A DNA stretch of 64,000 bases from Trebonia sp963843745. GTDB taxonomy: Bacteria > Actinomycetota > Actinomycetes > Streptosporangiales > Streptosporangiaceae. The position numbers and the translations under genes are program-made. Below, piece by piece: positions 17,072 through 24,621 of the stretch (its first letter is position 1; the number at the start of each line of letters is the position of its first letter). The stretch spans positions 124,001 through 188,000 of the forward strand of contig CAWJLP010000012.1 of NCBI GenBank assembly GCA_963843745.1, read 5' to 3'. The notes beneath the pieces are model-generated. The model did no database searches. It was not told where the DNA came from and saw only the letters and a program-made list of their open reading frames with translations.

Positions 17072-17635
17072 GTGACTACCGCGATCCAGCAGATTCCCCT
17101 CCAGGCCATCGACGGCTCCGCGGCGACCTTGGGCGATTACCAGGGTGACGTGCTGCTTGTCGTAAATGTTGCATCCAAATGCGGGCTCACCCCGCAGTAC
17201 GAGGCACTCGAGCGCCTGTACGAGGAGTTCCGCGACCGGGGCTTCGCGGTGCTCGGCTTCCCCGCCAACGACTTCGCGGGCCAGGAACCTGGCAGCAACG
17301 ACGAGATCGTCGAGTTCTGCACAGCCACCTACGGCGTCCAGTTTCCGATGTTCGCGAAGATCACGGTCACTGGCGAAGGCAAGCATCCCCTGTACGCCGA
17401 GCTAACCAGCGCGGTGCCCCATGCCCGCGGCGACAAGGAGGCATTTCGCGGCAACCTGCGCGGCTACGGGATGACGCCCACCGAGGACCCTGAGGTGCTC
17501 TGGAACTTCGAGAAGTTCCTCGTCTCCGCCCGCGGCGAGGTAGTCGATCGCTTCGCCCCGGACATCACTCCGGATGACGAGCAGATCGGCACCGCCATCG
17601 AGCGCGAACTTCAGGCGGGTAACGACTCATGCTGA
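17072..17635 (+). CDS. Glutathione peroxidase-family thiol peroxidase
   Basis: A 187-residue GPx-fold peroxidase. 'VLLVVNVASKCGLTPQYEAL' carries the peroxidatic residue as Cys rather than selenocysteine. 'VLGFPANDFAGQEPGSNDEI' holds the conserved Gln, and 'WNFEKFLV' the conserved Trp. Bacterial members usually use thioredoxin as reductant. The GTG at 17072 is preferred because the protein then begins 'VTTAIQQIPLQAIDG' as in its relatives; a GTG at 17036 would add 12 residues. Its stop lies inside the start of the next gene. Confidence 0.9.
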   Translation: MTTAIQQIPLQAIDGSAATLGDYQGDVLLVVNVASKCGLTPQYEALERLYEEFRDRGFAVLGFPANDFAGQEPGSNDEIVEFCTATYGVQFPMFAKITVTGEGKHPLYAELTSAVPHARGDKEAFRGNLRGYGMTPTEDPEVLWNFEKFLVSARGEVVDRFAPDITPDDEQIGTAIERELQAGNDSC

Positions 17636-18171
17636 CCCGGAAGGAACTCGCCGAGGCGCGTGAGCGAGCGGCGGAGATATTCGCCCAGGCGGGAATCGTG
17701 CTGACGGACGCCGAGCGCTCCGCGATCGAGATTGCCGACTTCGGCCTGTCGAAGCTGGAGGAGACCGGCCTGGAGATCGTCGTCTACGTCAACACGGAGC
17801 GGGTCGCCGCGAAGGAGATCGCGATGTTCCCGCGCCAGATCTGTCCGGAGCACCGGCATCCGCCGTTCGACGGGACGCCAGGGAAGGAGGAGACCTTCCG
17901 CTGCCGTGCGGGCACGGTCTACGTCTACACGGAAGGGGAGCCCGCGCCGCATCCGCACGCCCGGGTCCCCGCCGACGGGACGTTCACCGCGTGGCACGAA
18001 ATCGTGCTGCGGCCCGGGGAACAGTACACGGTTCCCCCTGACACGCTGCACTGGTTTCAGGCAGGGGACGAGAGGGCCATCGTCTCGGAATTCTCTACCC
18101 GGAGCCGGGACGACCTGGATATCTTCACCGATCCCAGGATCGAGCGGGCCACCCGGCTGGCCGACGGATGA
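17629..18171 (+). CDS. D-lyxose/D-mannose isomerase-family cupin
   Basis: A 180-residue cupin. 'MFPRQICPEHRHPPFDGTPGKEETFRCRAGTVYVYTEG' has the HxH and downstream Glu of the D-lyxose ketol-isomerase metal site, and 'YTVPPDTLHWFQAG' supplies the last His. Enzymes of this family interconvert aldoses and ketoses such as lyxose/xylulose or mannose/fructose. The ATG overlaps the stop of the peroxidase gene by seven bases, yet its likely metabolic partners are the kinase and aldolase further downstream. The exact sugar is unknown. Confidence 0.82.
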   Translation: MLTRKELAEARERAAEIFAQAGIVLTDAERSAIEIADFGLSKLEETGLEIVVYVNTERVAAKEIAMFPRQICPEHRHPPFDGTPGKEETFRCRAGTVYVYTEGEPAPHPHARVPADGTFTAWHEIVLRPGEQYTVPPDTLHWFQAGDERAIVSEFSTRSRDDLDIFTDPRIERATRLADG

Positions 18172-18245
18172 CCCGTGCCGCGCACCGGCGCCCGCCGGTA
18201 CGCGCTACTTGACCGGCCCCTAGATCGACTGTCATCATTTGTTCA

Positions 18246-19253
18246 ATGAGTGATCATTTGATCAATATCCCGGGAACGCCGGACTCGCATGAGGACGGCA
18301 CCAAGCCTGCCGCGCTTGCCGACAGCGAGCTGCGGGGGTCGCTGTACCGGCGGATGCTGCTGATACGCCGGTTCGAAGAGCGCGTGTACCGGCTGTTTCT
18401 TGAAGGTGAGATCCCGGGAACCCTGCACCAGTACCAGGGACAGGAGGCGGTGGCGGTTGGCGTGTGCGATGTGCTGACGCGTGACGACTGGATCACGTCC
18501 ACGCATCGCCCGCACGGACACGCGCTTGCCAAGGGCGTGAGTACCCGCGCCGCGATGGCCGAACTGTACGGCCGGCGTACCGGCTGCTGCGGAGGCAAGG
18601 GCGGCTCGATGCACCTGGGAGACCCCGAAGTGGGCATGCTGCCTGCGATCGCGATCGTCGGCGGGGGCAACACGGTGGTGACCGGCTTGGGACTGGCCAT
18701 GAAGCTTCGCCGCCGCCGTCAGGTTGCGGTCTGTTTCTTCGGCGACGGCGCGACGAACGAGGGCGCGTTTCACGAGGGGATTAACTTCGCCGCGGTCGAG
18801 CGGCTACCCGTGGTGCTGGTCTGCGAGAACAACTTGTATGGCGCGTCCACGCCGTACGGCCGCGTCGCGCTCGTCCCTGACGTCGCCGAGCGTGCGAAGG
18901 CATACGGCGTGCCCGCGCGGATCGTCGACGGCATGGACGTGGTTGCCGTGCGTGAGGCGGCACGTGACGCCGTGGCGGCGGCCCGGGCCGGAGCCGGGCC
19001 CACGTTGCTGGAATGCAAGACCTACCGGTTCACCGGGCACAGCCGCAGTGACGCGCGCGGGTACCGGACCCGCGAGGAGGAAGCCCGCTGGGCGGCGCGA
19101 GATCCGCTGCTCGTCCTCGGCGCGAGTCTGGACGAGGCCACGCTGGGACATCGTGAAGCAGAGGTGAAGGCCGAGCTCGATGACGCGGTCGAGTTCGCGC
19201 GCAGTTCACCGTTTCCCGAGCCCGGCGACGCGACGGCGGATGTCTATGCCTGA
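18246..19253 (+). CDS. Thiamine-dependent 2-oxoacid/acetoin dehydrogenase E1 alpha subunit
   Basis: A 335-residue E1α subunit. The TPP-binding signature 'CFFGDGATNEGAFHEGINFAAV..LPVVLVCENN' is intact. The start 'YRRMLLIRRFEERVYRLFLEGEIPGTLHQYQGQEAVAVG' and 'GRRTGCCGGKGGSMHL' resemble acetoin and branched-chain type E1α. With E1β it decarboxylates a 2-oxo compound and transfers the acyl group to lipoyl-E2. No strong ribosome site precedes the ATG at 18246. A TGATCA-TT-TGATCA element lies inside the first codons. It overlaps the E1β start by a few bases. Confidence 0.9.
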   Translation: MSDHLINIPGTPDSHEDGTKPAALADSELRGSLYRRMLLIRRFEERVYRLFLEGEIPGTLHQYQGQEAVAVGVCDVLTRDDWITSTHRPHGHALAKGVSTRAAMAELYGRRTGCCGGKGGSMHLGDPEVGMLPAIAIVGGGNTVVTGLGLAMKLRRRRQVAVCFFGDGATNEGAFHEGINFAAVERLPVVLVCENNLYGASTPYGRVALVPDVAERAKAYGVPARIVDGMDVVAVREAARDAVAAARAGAGPTLLECKTYRFTGHSRSDARGYRTREEEARWAARDPLLVLGASLDEATLGHREAEVKAELDDAVEFARSSPFPEPGDATADVYA

Positions 19254-20280
19254 GGGGGTGGCAGCGGCCCGGCGGCTGACGATCGGCGAGGCGCTGCGAG
19301 AGGCGATTGCGGAGGAGATGCGCCGCGACCCGGAAGTGTTCCTGCTGGGAGAGGACGTCGGCGTCGAGGGCGGTTTCGGCGGCGCGTTCGGCGTTTACCT
19401 GGGCCTGGTCGAGGAATTCGGGCACGAGCGGATCATCGATACGCCGATCAGCGAGAAAGTGATCGCTGGCGCGGCGGTGGGAGCCGCGGTGCTCGGCATG
19501 CGCCCGGTGGCCGACATGCAGTACGCGGACTTCCTTTTCGAGTGCATGGATGAGCTGGTCAACCAGGCGGCGAAGCTCCGCTACATGTCCGGCGGGAAGA
19601 TCCGGGTGCCGATGGTGATGCGGGCGCCAGTCGGGGCGACCACCCGGGGAGCGCAGCACGGCCAGTGCCCGGAGAGCTATTTCGTCCATGTGCCCGGCTT
19701 GAAGGTGGTGGCGCCGTCGGATGCCTACCATGCCAAGGGCATCCTGAAGAGCGCGATCCGCGACGACAACCCGGTGCTGGTGTTCGAGCACAAGCTGCTG
19801 TACGGCAGCAAGGGGCGGGAGGCGGCGGGCGGTCTCGACCTGACCGCCGAGGTACCCGCGGACGAGTACCTGGTGCCTATCGGGAAGGCGATAATCAAAC
19901 GGCCGGGCGCCGATGTCACGCTGGTGGCGACCCATGTGTCGCTGTACCGGTCCCTGGCGGCGGCCGACCTGCTGGCCCGTGACGGCCTCGAATGCGAGGT
20001 CATCGATCCGCTCACCCTGCTGCCGCTGGACGGCGACACGATCTTCGGATCGGTGCGCAGGACCGGCCGCCTGGTCGTCGTCCACGAGGACAGCCTGACC
20101 GGCGGCTGGGGAGCGGAGATCGCGGCCCGCGCCGCCGACGAATGCCTCGCCTACCTCGAGGGACCTATCAAGCGAGTGGCTTCGAAGGATGCCCCGGCGC
20201 CCGCCGCGCCGGTCCTTGAACAGGCCCTGTTGCCGCAGGTGGCCGATATCGTCGCGGCCGTCAGGGAGGCGGTGGGGTAG
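19240..20280 (+). CDS. Thiamine-dependent 2-oxoacid/acetoin dehydrogenase E1 beta subunit
   Basis: A 346-residue E1β (transketolase-like pyrimidine-binding) subunit. 'EVFLLGEDVGVEGGFGGAFGV' holds the conserved Glu near the cofactor, and 'DTPISEKVIAGAAVGAAVLGMRPVADMQYADF' and 'RAPVGATTRGAQHGQCPESYF' are typical. The C-terminal domain has 'GRLVVVHEDSLTGGWGAEI'. The ATG at 19240 (or 19246, in-frame) overlaps the E1α stop, and the gene runs directly into E2, so E1α-E1β-E2 form one operon. Frames open from 19180 belong to E1α sequence. Confidence 0.92.
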   Translation: MSMPEGVAAARRLTIGEALREAIAEEMRRDPEVFLLGEDVGVEGGFGGAFGVYLGLVEEFGHERIIDTPISEKVIAGAAVGAAVLGMRPVADMQYADFLFECMDELVNQAAKLRYMSGGKIRVPMVMRAPVGATTRGAQHGQCPESYFVHVPGLKVVAPSDAYHAKGILKSAIRDDNPVLVFEHKLLYGSKGREAAGGLDLTAEVPADEYLVPIGKAIIKRPGADVTLVATHVSLYRSLAAADLLARDGLECEVIDPLTLLPLDGDTIFGSVRRTGRLVVVHEDSLTGGWGAEIAARAADECLAYLEGPIKRVASKDAPAPAAPVLEQALLPQVADIVAAVREAVG

Positions 20281-21444
20281 ATGGCGACCCCGATCCGCAT
20301 GCCGGCGCTGGCGCAGACCAGTGACGAGCTGCGGCTGACGGCCTGGCTGAAGACGGAAGGCGAGCAGGTCACCGAGGGGGAGCCGCTGTTCGAGGCGGAG
20401 ACCGACAAGGCCGAACTGGAAGTCGAGGCCACCGCCTCAGGTACGCTGCTGCGCTGCCTCACCGGGCCGGGAGAGACGGTGAGCACCGGGACAGTGGTCG
20501 CCTGGATCGGCCATCCTGGTGAGGACATCCCGCAGGCCGTCCCAGGGGTGCCAGGAGCCGTGGCCGGGCCCGACCGGGCGCCGGCCACCGTCTCGCCGGC
20601 GCCCGGCGTCTCGTCACCAGCCACCGTCCCGGCGACGGATTCCTCCTCGCGGCTGCCCGCAACCCCGGCCGCCCGCACGCTTGCCCGTGAGCGCGGCATC
20701 GACCTGGCGCAGGTGACGGGGTCTGGTCCCGGCGGACGGATCGAACGCCGGGACGTGCTGGCCGCGACGGACGGCGCCGGCTCGCGGCGCGCGGACGACG
20801 GGACAACCGACGTAGTGCCCCCGCGCCGGCGGGTGATCGCGGCGCGCTTGTCGCGCGCCGCCACCGTGCCCCAGTTCACCGTGTCAAGGACAGTCGACGC
20901 GCGGCCGGCCCTGGCTCGTGCGGCGGGCCTGGACGGGGTAACGCTCACCCACGTGCTGCTGCAGGCGGCGGCCGGGGCGCTGCGGGCGATGCCGGACGTG
21001 AACCGCGTCTGGCTCGACGACGGACCACGTTTCCGGCGGCTGGCGCACTGCCACGTGGGCTTGGCGATCGCCGCCGACGATAATCTGATCGTGGCGACCA
21101 TCCCGGAACCCGATCGGCTCGGTCTCGGGGAACTCGCGCTCACGACCCGGCGGGCCGTGGACGAAGGGCGCCGTGGCCGGCTGTCCGCCGTCTTCACCGC
21201 TCCGGTGGCGATGACCCTGAGCAACCTGGGCATGTTCGGCGTCGACCGGTTCGAGGCGATCGTGGACCCGGACCAGACGGCGATCCTCGCGGTCGGCCGC
21301 GCCGTGGAGCGGCCCGCCGTTACCGCGGATGGCATCGCCGCAGTGCCGCAGCTGGATCTTGCGCTGACCGTCGACCACCGGACGGTAGACGGCGCAGCGG
21401 CGGCCCGGTTCCTTGCCGCGATCTGCGCCGAGCTGGAACGCTGA
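20281..21444 (+). CDS. Lipoyl-dependent E2 acyltransferase of the 2-oxoacid/acetoin dehydrogenase
   Basis: A 387-residue E2 subunit with the standard order. The lipoyl domain (1-80) carries the lipoylated Lys in 'ETDKAELEVEA'. An Ala/Pro/Thr linker follows. The E1/E3-binding domain is 'TPAARTLARERGIDLAQVTGSG' and 'GRIERRDVLAA' (about 125-165). The catalytic domain ends with the HxxxDG motif 'TVDHRTVDGAAAARF'. It starts on the base after the E1β stop. No E3 (dihydrolipoamide dehydrogenase) gene is in the window, so E3 is presumably shared from elsewhere. Confidence 0.92.
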   Translation: MATPIRMPALAQTSDELRLTAWLKTEGEQVTEGEPLFEAETDKAELEVEATASGTLLRCLTGPGETVSTGTVVAWIGHPGEDIPQAVPGVPGAVAGPDRAPATVSPAPGVSSPATVPATDSSSRLPATPAARTLARERGIDLAQVTGSGPGGRIERRDVLAATDGAGSRRADDGTTDVVPPRRRVIAARLSRAATVPQFTVSRTVDARPALARAAGLDGVTLTHVLLQAAAGALRAMPDVNRVWLDDGPRFRRLAHCHVGLAIAADDNLIVATIPEPDRLGLGELALTTRRAVDEGRRGRLSAVFTAPVAMTLSNLGMFGVDRFEAIVDPDQTAILAVGRAVERPAVTADGIAAVPQLDLALTVDHRTVDGAAAARFLAAICAELER

Positions 21445-21464
21445 AGAGCCGCCGGGCCCGCCGT

Positions 21465-22463
21465 TCAGCCGGGCCGGCCGGCGAGCTTCAGCACCCGCCG
21501 CGCCACGCCGACCGAGGTGACCAGGGTGTGGACGAGTCCGGAGTTCAGCGCGCCGAGCACGGCGGCCGACTTCGCCTCCTCCGACACCGCGGCGATCACA
21601 ACCGGGATTTTACGGAGATCCTCGCGGGTCAGGCCCACCACGCGGTTCTCGATCCACTCGGCGACCGGCTCGCCCCGGACGTTGAAGAAGCCGCCGAGGA
21701 TGTCCCCGACGGCGCCGTCCTTGCGCATCCGCGCCATATCCTTCGCCGTGATGCAGCCGAGGCTGACGACCAGGGAATCGTCCATCGCGTCACCCACGCC
21801 GACGATGGCAAGGCCAGCGCCGCGGGCGTGCGCGATGGTGCGGCGTATGTCAGCGTGACTCAGGAAGGCATCCCGCACATTCTCGCTCTCCGCGTAGGCA
21901 GGCGCGTAGATCCCCTCGGCCTTGCCGCCTAGGGCATCGGCGAACCGGGTGGCGATGTCGGTGGAGTTGAGGCCTTCGCCGACCTGGGCCGAGCCGCCGA
22001 TCCCGCTGACCACGGTGCAGCGGCGCGGACGCAGGCCATTGGCCTGCTGGCTGACCGCCTTGACGTTGCGGCCCATCCCGATCGACAGAGTGCCGCCGTC
22101 GGGCAGGAGCCGGTCGAGGAGCCCGGCCGCCGCACGGCCGACCTGGGCGCGGATCGCCGACTCGTCGTGCTGGTCTGCCACCACGATGGCGCCGGACAGG
22201 CCGAAACGGGACGTGAGCTCGGTCTCCACCGGCATCGCGAGCGACGGGGGCAGGTTCACGGTGATCTCGACAATGCCGGTTTCCTTCGCCTGCCGGAGCA
22301 GCCGCCAGACCTTGGGCCTGGACAGGCCCAGCTGCGTGGCGATCTTGTCCTGGGTCATGTCTTCGAGGTAGTACATCGAGGCGACCCTGGCTAGCATTTC
22401 CATGGACACCGGCTGCCTACCCGGCGATCTTCCCGCGACGCGGTCTGGCGAAGCATCGGTCAT
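21465..22463 (-). CDS. SorC/DeoR-type sugar-responsive transcriptional regulator
   Basis: A 332-residue SorC-family regulator. The N-terminal HTH 'YLEDMTQDKIATQLGLSRPKVWRLLRQAKETGIVEI' is followed by the sugar-phosphate-binding domain with 'GMGRNVKAVSQ', 'VSGIGGSA', 'VGVGDAMDDS' and 'ILGGFFNVRGEPV'. Such proteins usually repress sugar catabolic genes until bound by a phosphorylated sugar. The ATG at 22463 is chosen because an AGGAAGGA site lies upstream; the frame extends to 22589 without support. It is convergent with E2 and divergent from the PfkB kinase, placing it in control of both flanks. Confidence 0.9.
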   Translation of the reverse strand: MTDASPDRVAGRSPGRQPVSMEMLARVASMYYLEDMTQDKIATQLGLSRPKVWRLLRQAKETGIVEITVNLPPSLAMPVETELTSRFGLSGAIVVADQHDESAIRAQVGRAAAGLLDRLLPDGGTLSIGMGRNVKAVSQQANGLRPRRCTVVSGIGGSAQVGEGLNSTDIATRFADALGGKAEGIYAPAYAESENVRDAFLSHADIRRTIAHARGAGLAIVGVGDAMDDSLVVSLGCITAKDMARMRKDGAVGDILGGFFNVRGEPVAEWIENRVVGLTREDLRKIPVVIAAVSEEAKSAAVLGALNSGLVHTLVTSVGVARRVLKLAGRPG

Positions 22464-22570
22464 GTGGCGCCGGTCCTTCCTGAGGGCTTCACTCACAGAG
22501 CGTTCGGTGACGTAGCCGAGGCTGTTGCGTCTATCGCGGTGGTTGACGCCGGCCACGTCGCAGGCCAAAC

Positions 22571-22603
22571 TGATCATATTCTCACACATTGGGCATTCGA
22601 TCA
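22571..22603. promoter_or_regulatory. Candidate SorC operator in the divergent regulator/kinase interval
   Basis: TGATCATAT at 22571-22579 and ATTCGATCA at 22595-22603 form an imperfect inverted repeat (7 of 9 positions paired) in an AT-rich island. It lies between the regulator and the PfkB gene. TGATCA also occurs at the start of the E1α gene and just before the aldolase gene. The hexamer is not rare in the window, so this is suggestive only. Confidence 0.35.
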
Positions 22604-22618
22604 GATCGGAGCGTAGCC

Positions 22619-23608
22619 GTGAGCGGTGGCGAAGCGCTGCCGGCCTCCGTTCAGCCCGAAGCCCCGGCGGTCGTCTGCGCGGGGCTGATCATCGCTGACC
22701 TTTTCGTGTCACCGCTTGCGAGCCTACCCCGGCCCGGAGAACTTGTGGTTTCTGACGGGTTCCTGCTGGACGCCGGCGGCTGCGCGGTCAACACCGCGGT
22801 GATCCTGGCTCGCCTCGGCGTCCGCACCGGGCTGGTCGGCAAGGTGGGCGATGATGAGTACGGGCGCTGGCTGCGGCGCAGCCTGGCGCGCAAGCGGGTC
22901 CTGGTTGACGGCGTCTCTACCGGGCAGCGGGCCGCCACGTCGCAGACCGTCATCCTTCCCGTCGACGGCGAGGACCGACGGTACATCCATGTTCCCGGGG
23001 CCAATGCCGAGCTGGGCGTCGCGGACATTGCACCTGCGCTGTCCGGCGTGCGAGTCCTGGCGATTGGCGGCTATCTCGCACTTCTCGGGCTGGACCCCGA
23101 AGGGGTCGCGGACCTGTTCGCCGGGGCTCGCACGCGAGGGACCGCCACGCTGCTCAACGTCGTCGTGCCCCGCGGCGCGGACGACCCGGTCAAGGCGCTC
23201 CGGCCAGTGCTCCCGCACGTCGACTGCTTCCTGCCGAACAAGGACGAGGCACGCCTGGTCACCGGCCATGACAACCCCGCTGACCAGGCCAGGGCCCTGC
23301 TGGAATTGGGTTGCGCGTCGGTCGTCATCACCTGCGGCGCCGAGGGCGCCGTGTACGCTGACCCCGCTCGCGTGATCCAGGTGCGGCCGTTCCCTGTCGA
23401 GGCGGTCGATGGTTCCGGTGCCGGGGACGCCTTCACCGCCGGGATCATCCTCGGCCTGATCGAAGGCTGGCCCGCCGAGCAGCGGCTGCGGTTCGCCGCC
23501 GCGCTCGGCGGCTCGGCGTGCCGCGGGCTCGGCTGCACGGGCACGGTCTTCACCAGGGACGAAGCCCTCGCCGCGGCCGGCAGCGTGCAGCTGGCTGCCG
23601 TGTCTTGA
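22619..23608 (+). CDS. PfkB-family carbohydrate kinase
   Basis: A 329-residue ribokinase/PfkB-fold sugar kinase. 'LLDAGGCAVNTAVILARLGVRTGLVGKVGDDEYG' is the N-terminal signature. 'VEAVDGSGAGDAFTAGIILGL' carries the catalytic Asp and anion hole. Substrate could be a ketose or ketose phosphate. The GTG at 22619 has GGAG seven bases upstream and is preferred over a TTG at 22589. Placement between the SorC regulator and a class II aldolase suggests it makes the aldolase substrate. Confidence 0.9.
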   Translation: MSGGEALPASVQPEAPAVVCAGLIIADLFVSPLASLPRPGELVVSDGFLLDAGGCAVNTAVILARLGVRTGLVGKVGDDEYGRWLRRSLARKRVLVDGVSTGQRAATSQTVILPVDGEDRRYIHVPGANAELGVADIAPALSGVRVLAIGGYLALLGLDPEGVADLFAGARTRGTATLLNVVVPRGADDPVKALRPVLPHVDCFLPNKDEARLVTGHDNPADQARALLELGCASVVITCGAEGAVYADPARVIQVRPFPVEAVDGSGAGDAFTAGIILGLIEGWPAEQRLRFAAALGGSACRGLGCTGTVFTRDEALAAAGSVQLAAVS

Positions 23609-23646
23609 TCATCCGTCGTTAACAGTAGTGAGCAAGGGAGTTCCCG

Positions 23647-24540
23647 ATGCCGCTGGTCCCCGCTCCGGATATGCTCACCGCCGCGCGCGCGGGCGGCTAC
23701 GCCCTGGGCTACTTCGAGAGCTGGGACAGTTACTCTCTCGAGGCCGTGCTGGCGGCGGCCGAGGCCGAGAACGCCCCCGTCATAGTCGGTTTCGGCGCGA
23801 CGATGCTGGCTGACGAGTGGCTTGACGCGGGCGGCATCGAATTTCTCGGCGCGAGCGGTCGCGCCCTCCTCGAAGGCTGCCGGATACCGGCATCCTTCCT
23901 GCTCAACGAGACCCACACGCTCGAGCAGGCGGTCAGGGGCGTGGATGCCGGGTTCAACTTCGTGATGATCGACAGCCACCGGTGGCCGGTACCGGAGGCC
24001 CGCGACGCCGTGGCCAAGCTGGTGGCCGCCGCCCACCCGGTCGGCGTGGCCGTCGAGGCGGAATTCGGCAGCCTGCCCGACTATCACGACGGCGCAGTCG
24101 ATGACAGCCACGCGTATATGACCGACCCCGGCGCGGCAGCTGAATTCGTGGCGGCCACGGGCGTGGACTGCCTCGCGGTTGCCGTCGGCAACGTGCACCT
24201 GCTGACGGCCTACGAGTCGAAGATCGACCTCGAGCGGCTCCAGGCCATCCAGGCCGCCGTCGACATACCGCTGGCCATCCACGGCGGGACCGGGTTCCCG
24301 CCGGCCTCGGTCGCCGCGGCGATCAGCCTCGGCGTGGCGAAGTTCAACGTAGGCACGCGGCTGAAGCGCGGTTTCCTGGACGCGGTCCTTGACCGGGCGC
24401 GTTCATGGTCCGGCAATGAGTCCGTGCACGACCTGGTCGGCTCGCACAAGCAAGCCGACTTCCTGGTCGCAGGCCAGGCGGCGATCACCGAGACCGTCCG
24501 CTCCCTGCTGCGCCTCTACGGCTCATCAGGCCGGGCATAA
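23647..24540 (+). CDS. Class II aldolase-family protein (ketose-bisphosphate aldolase-like)
   Basis: A 297-residue TIM-barrel protein of the class II fructose/tagatose-bisphosphate aldolase family. 'FNFVMIDSHRWPVPEARDAVAKLV', 'VAVEAEFGSLPDY', 'CLAVAVGNVH' and 'LAIHGGTGFPPASVAAAISLGVAKFNVGTRL' align with the family, including the zinc-ligand His residues in GNVH and HGGTG and the phosphate-binding loop. The usual HLDHG motif, however, reads 'LLNETH', so the first metal/catalytic site is altered. ATG with AAGGGAG upstream. It is the last gene of the sugar cluster. Confidence 0.85.
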   Translation: MPLVPAPDMLTAARAGGYALGYFESWDSYSLEAVLAAAEAENAPVIVGFGATMLADEWLDAGGIEFLGASGRALLEGCRIPASFLLNETHTLEQAVRGVDAGFNFVMIDSHRWPVPEARDAVAKLVAAAHPVGVAVEAEFGSLPDYHDGAVDDSHAYMTDPGAAAEFVAATGVDCLAVAVGNVHLLTAYESKIDLERLQAIQAAVDIPLAIHGGTGFPPASVAAAISLGVAKFNVGTRLKRGFLDAVLDRARSWSGNESVHDLVGSHKQADFLVAGQAAITETVRSLLRLYGSSGRA

Positions 24541-24621
24541 CGCGCGTCCCCCGGTTGCGGCCCGCGCGGGTCACGCCGGGCAGGCGCCCGAAGTGCCCCC
24601 ACCCCGTTGGCAGTACGGGAT

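Noticed and set aside
21445..21480. Hairpin between the convergent E2 and SorC genes as a terminator
   Set aside because: GGCCCG/CGGGCC arms can pair, but the loop is large, there is no U tract, and the sequence overlaps the SorC coding end.
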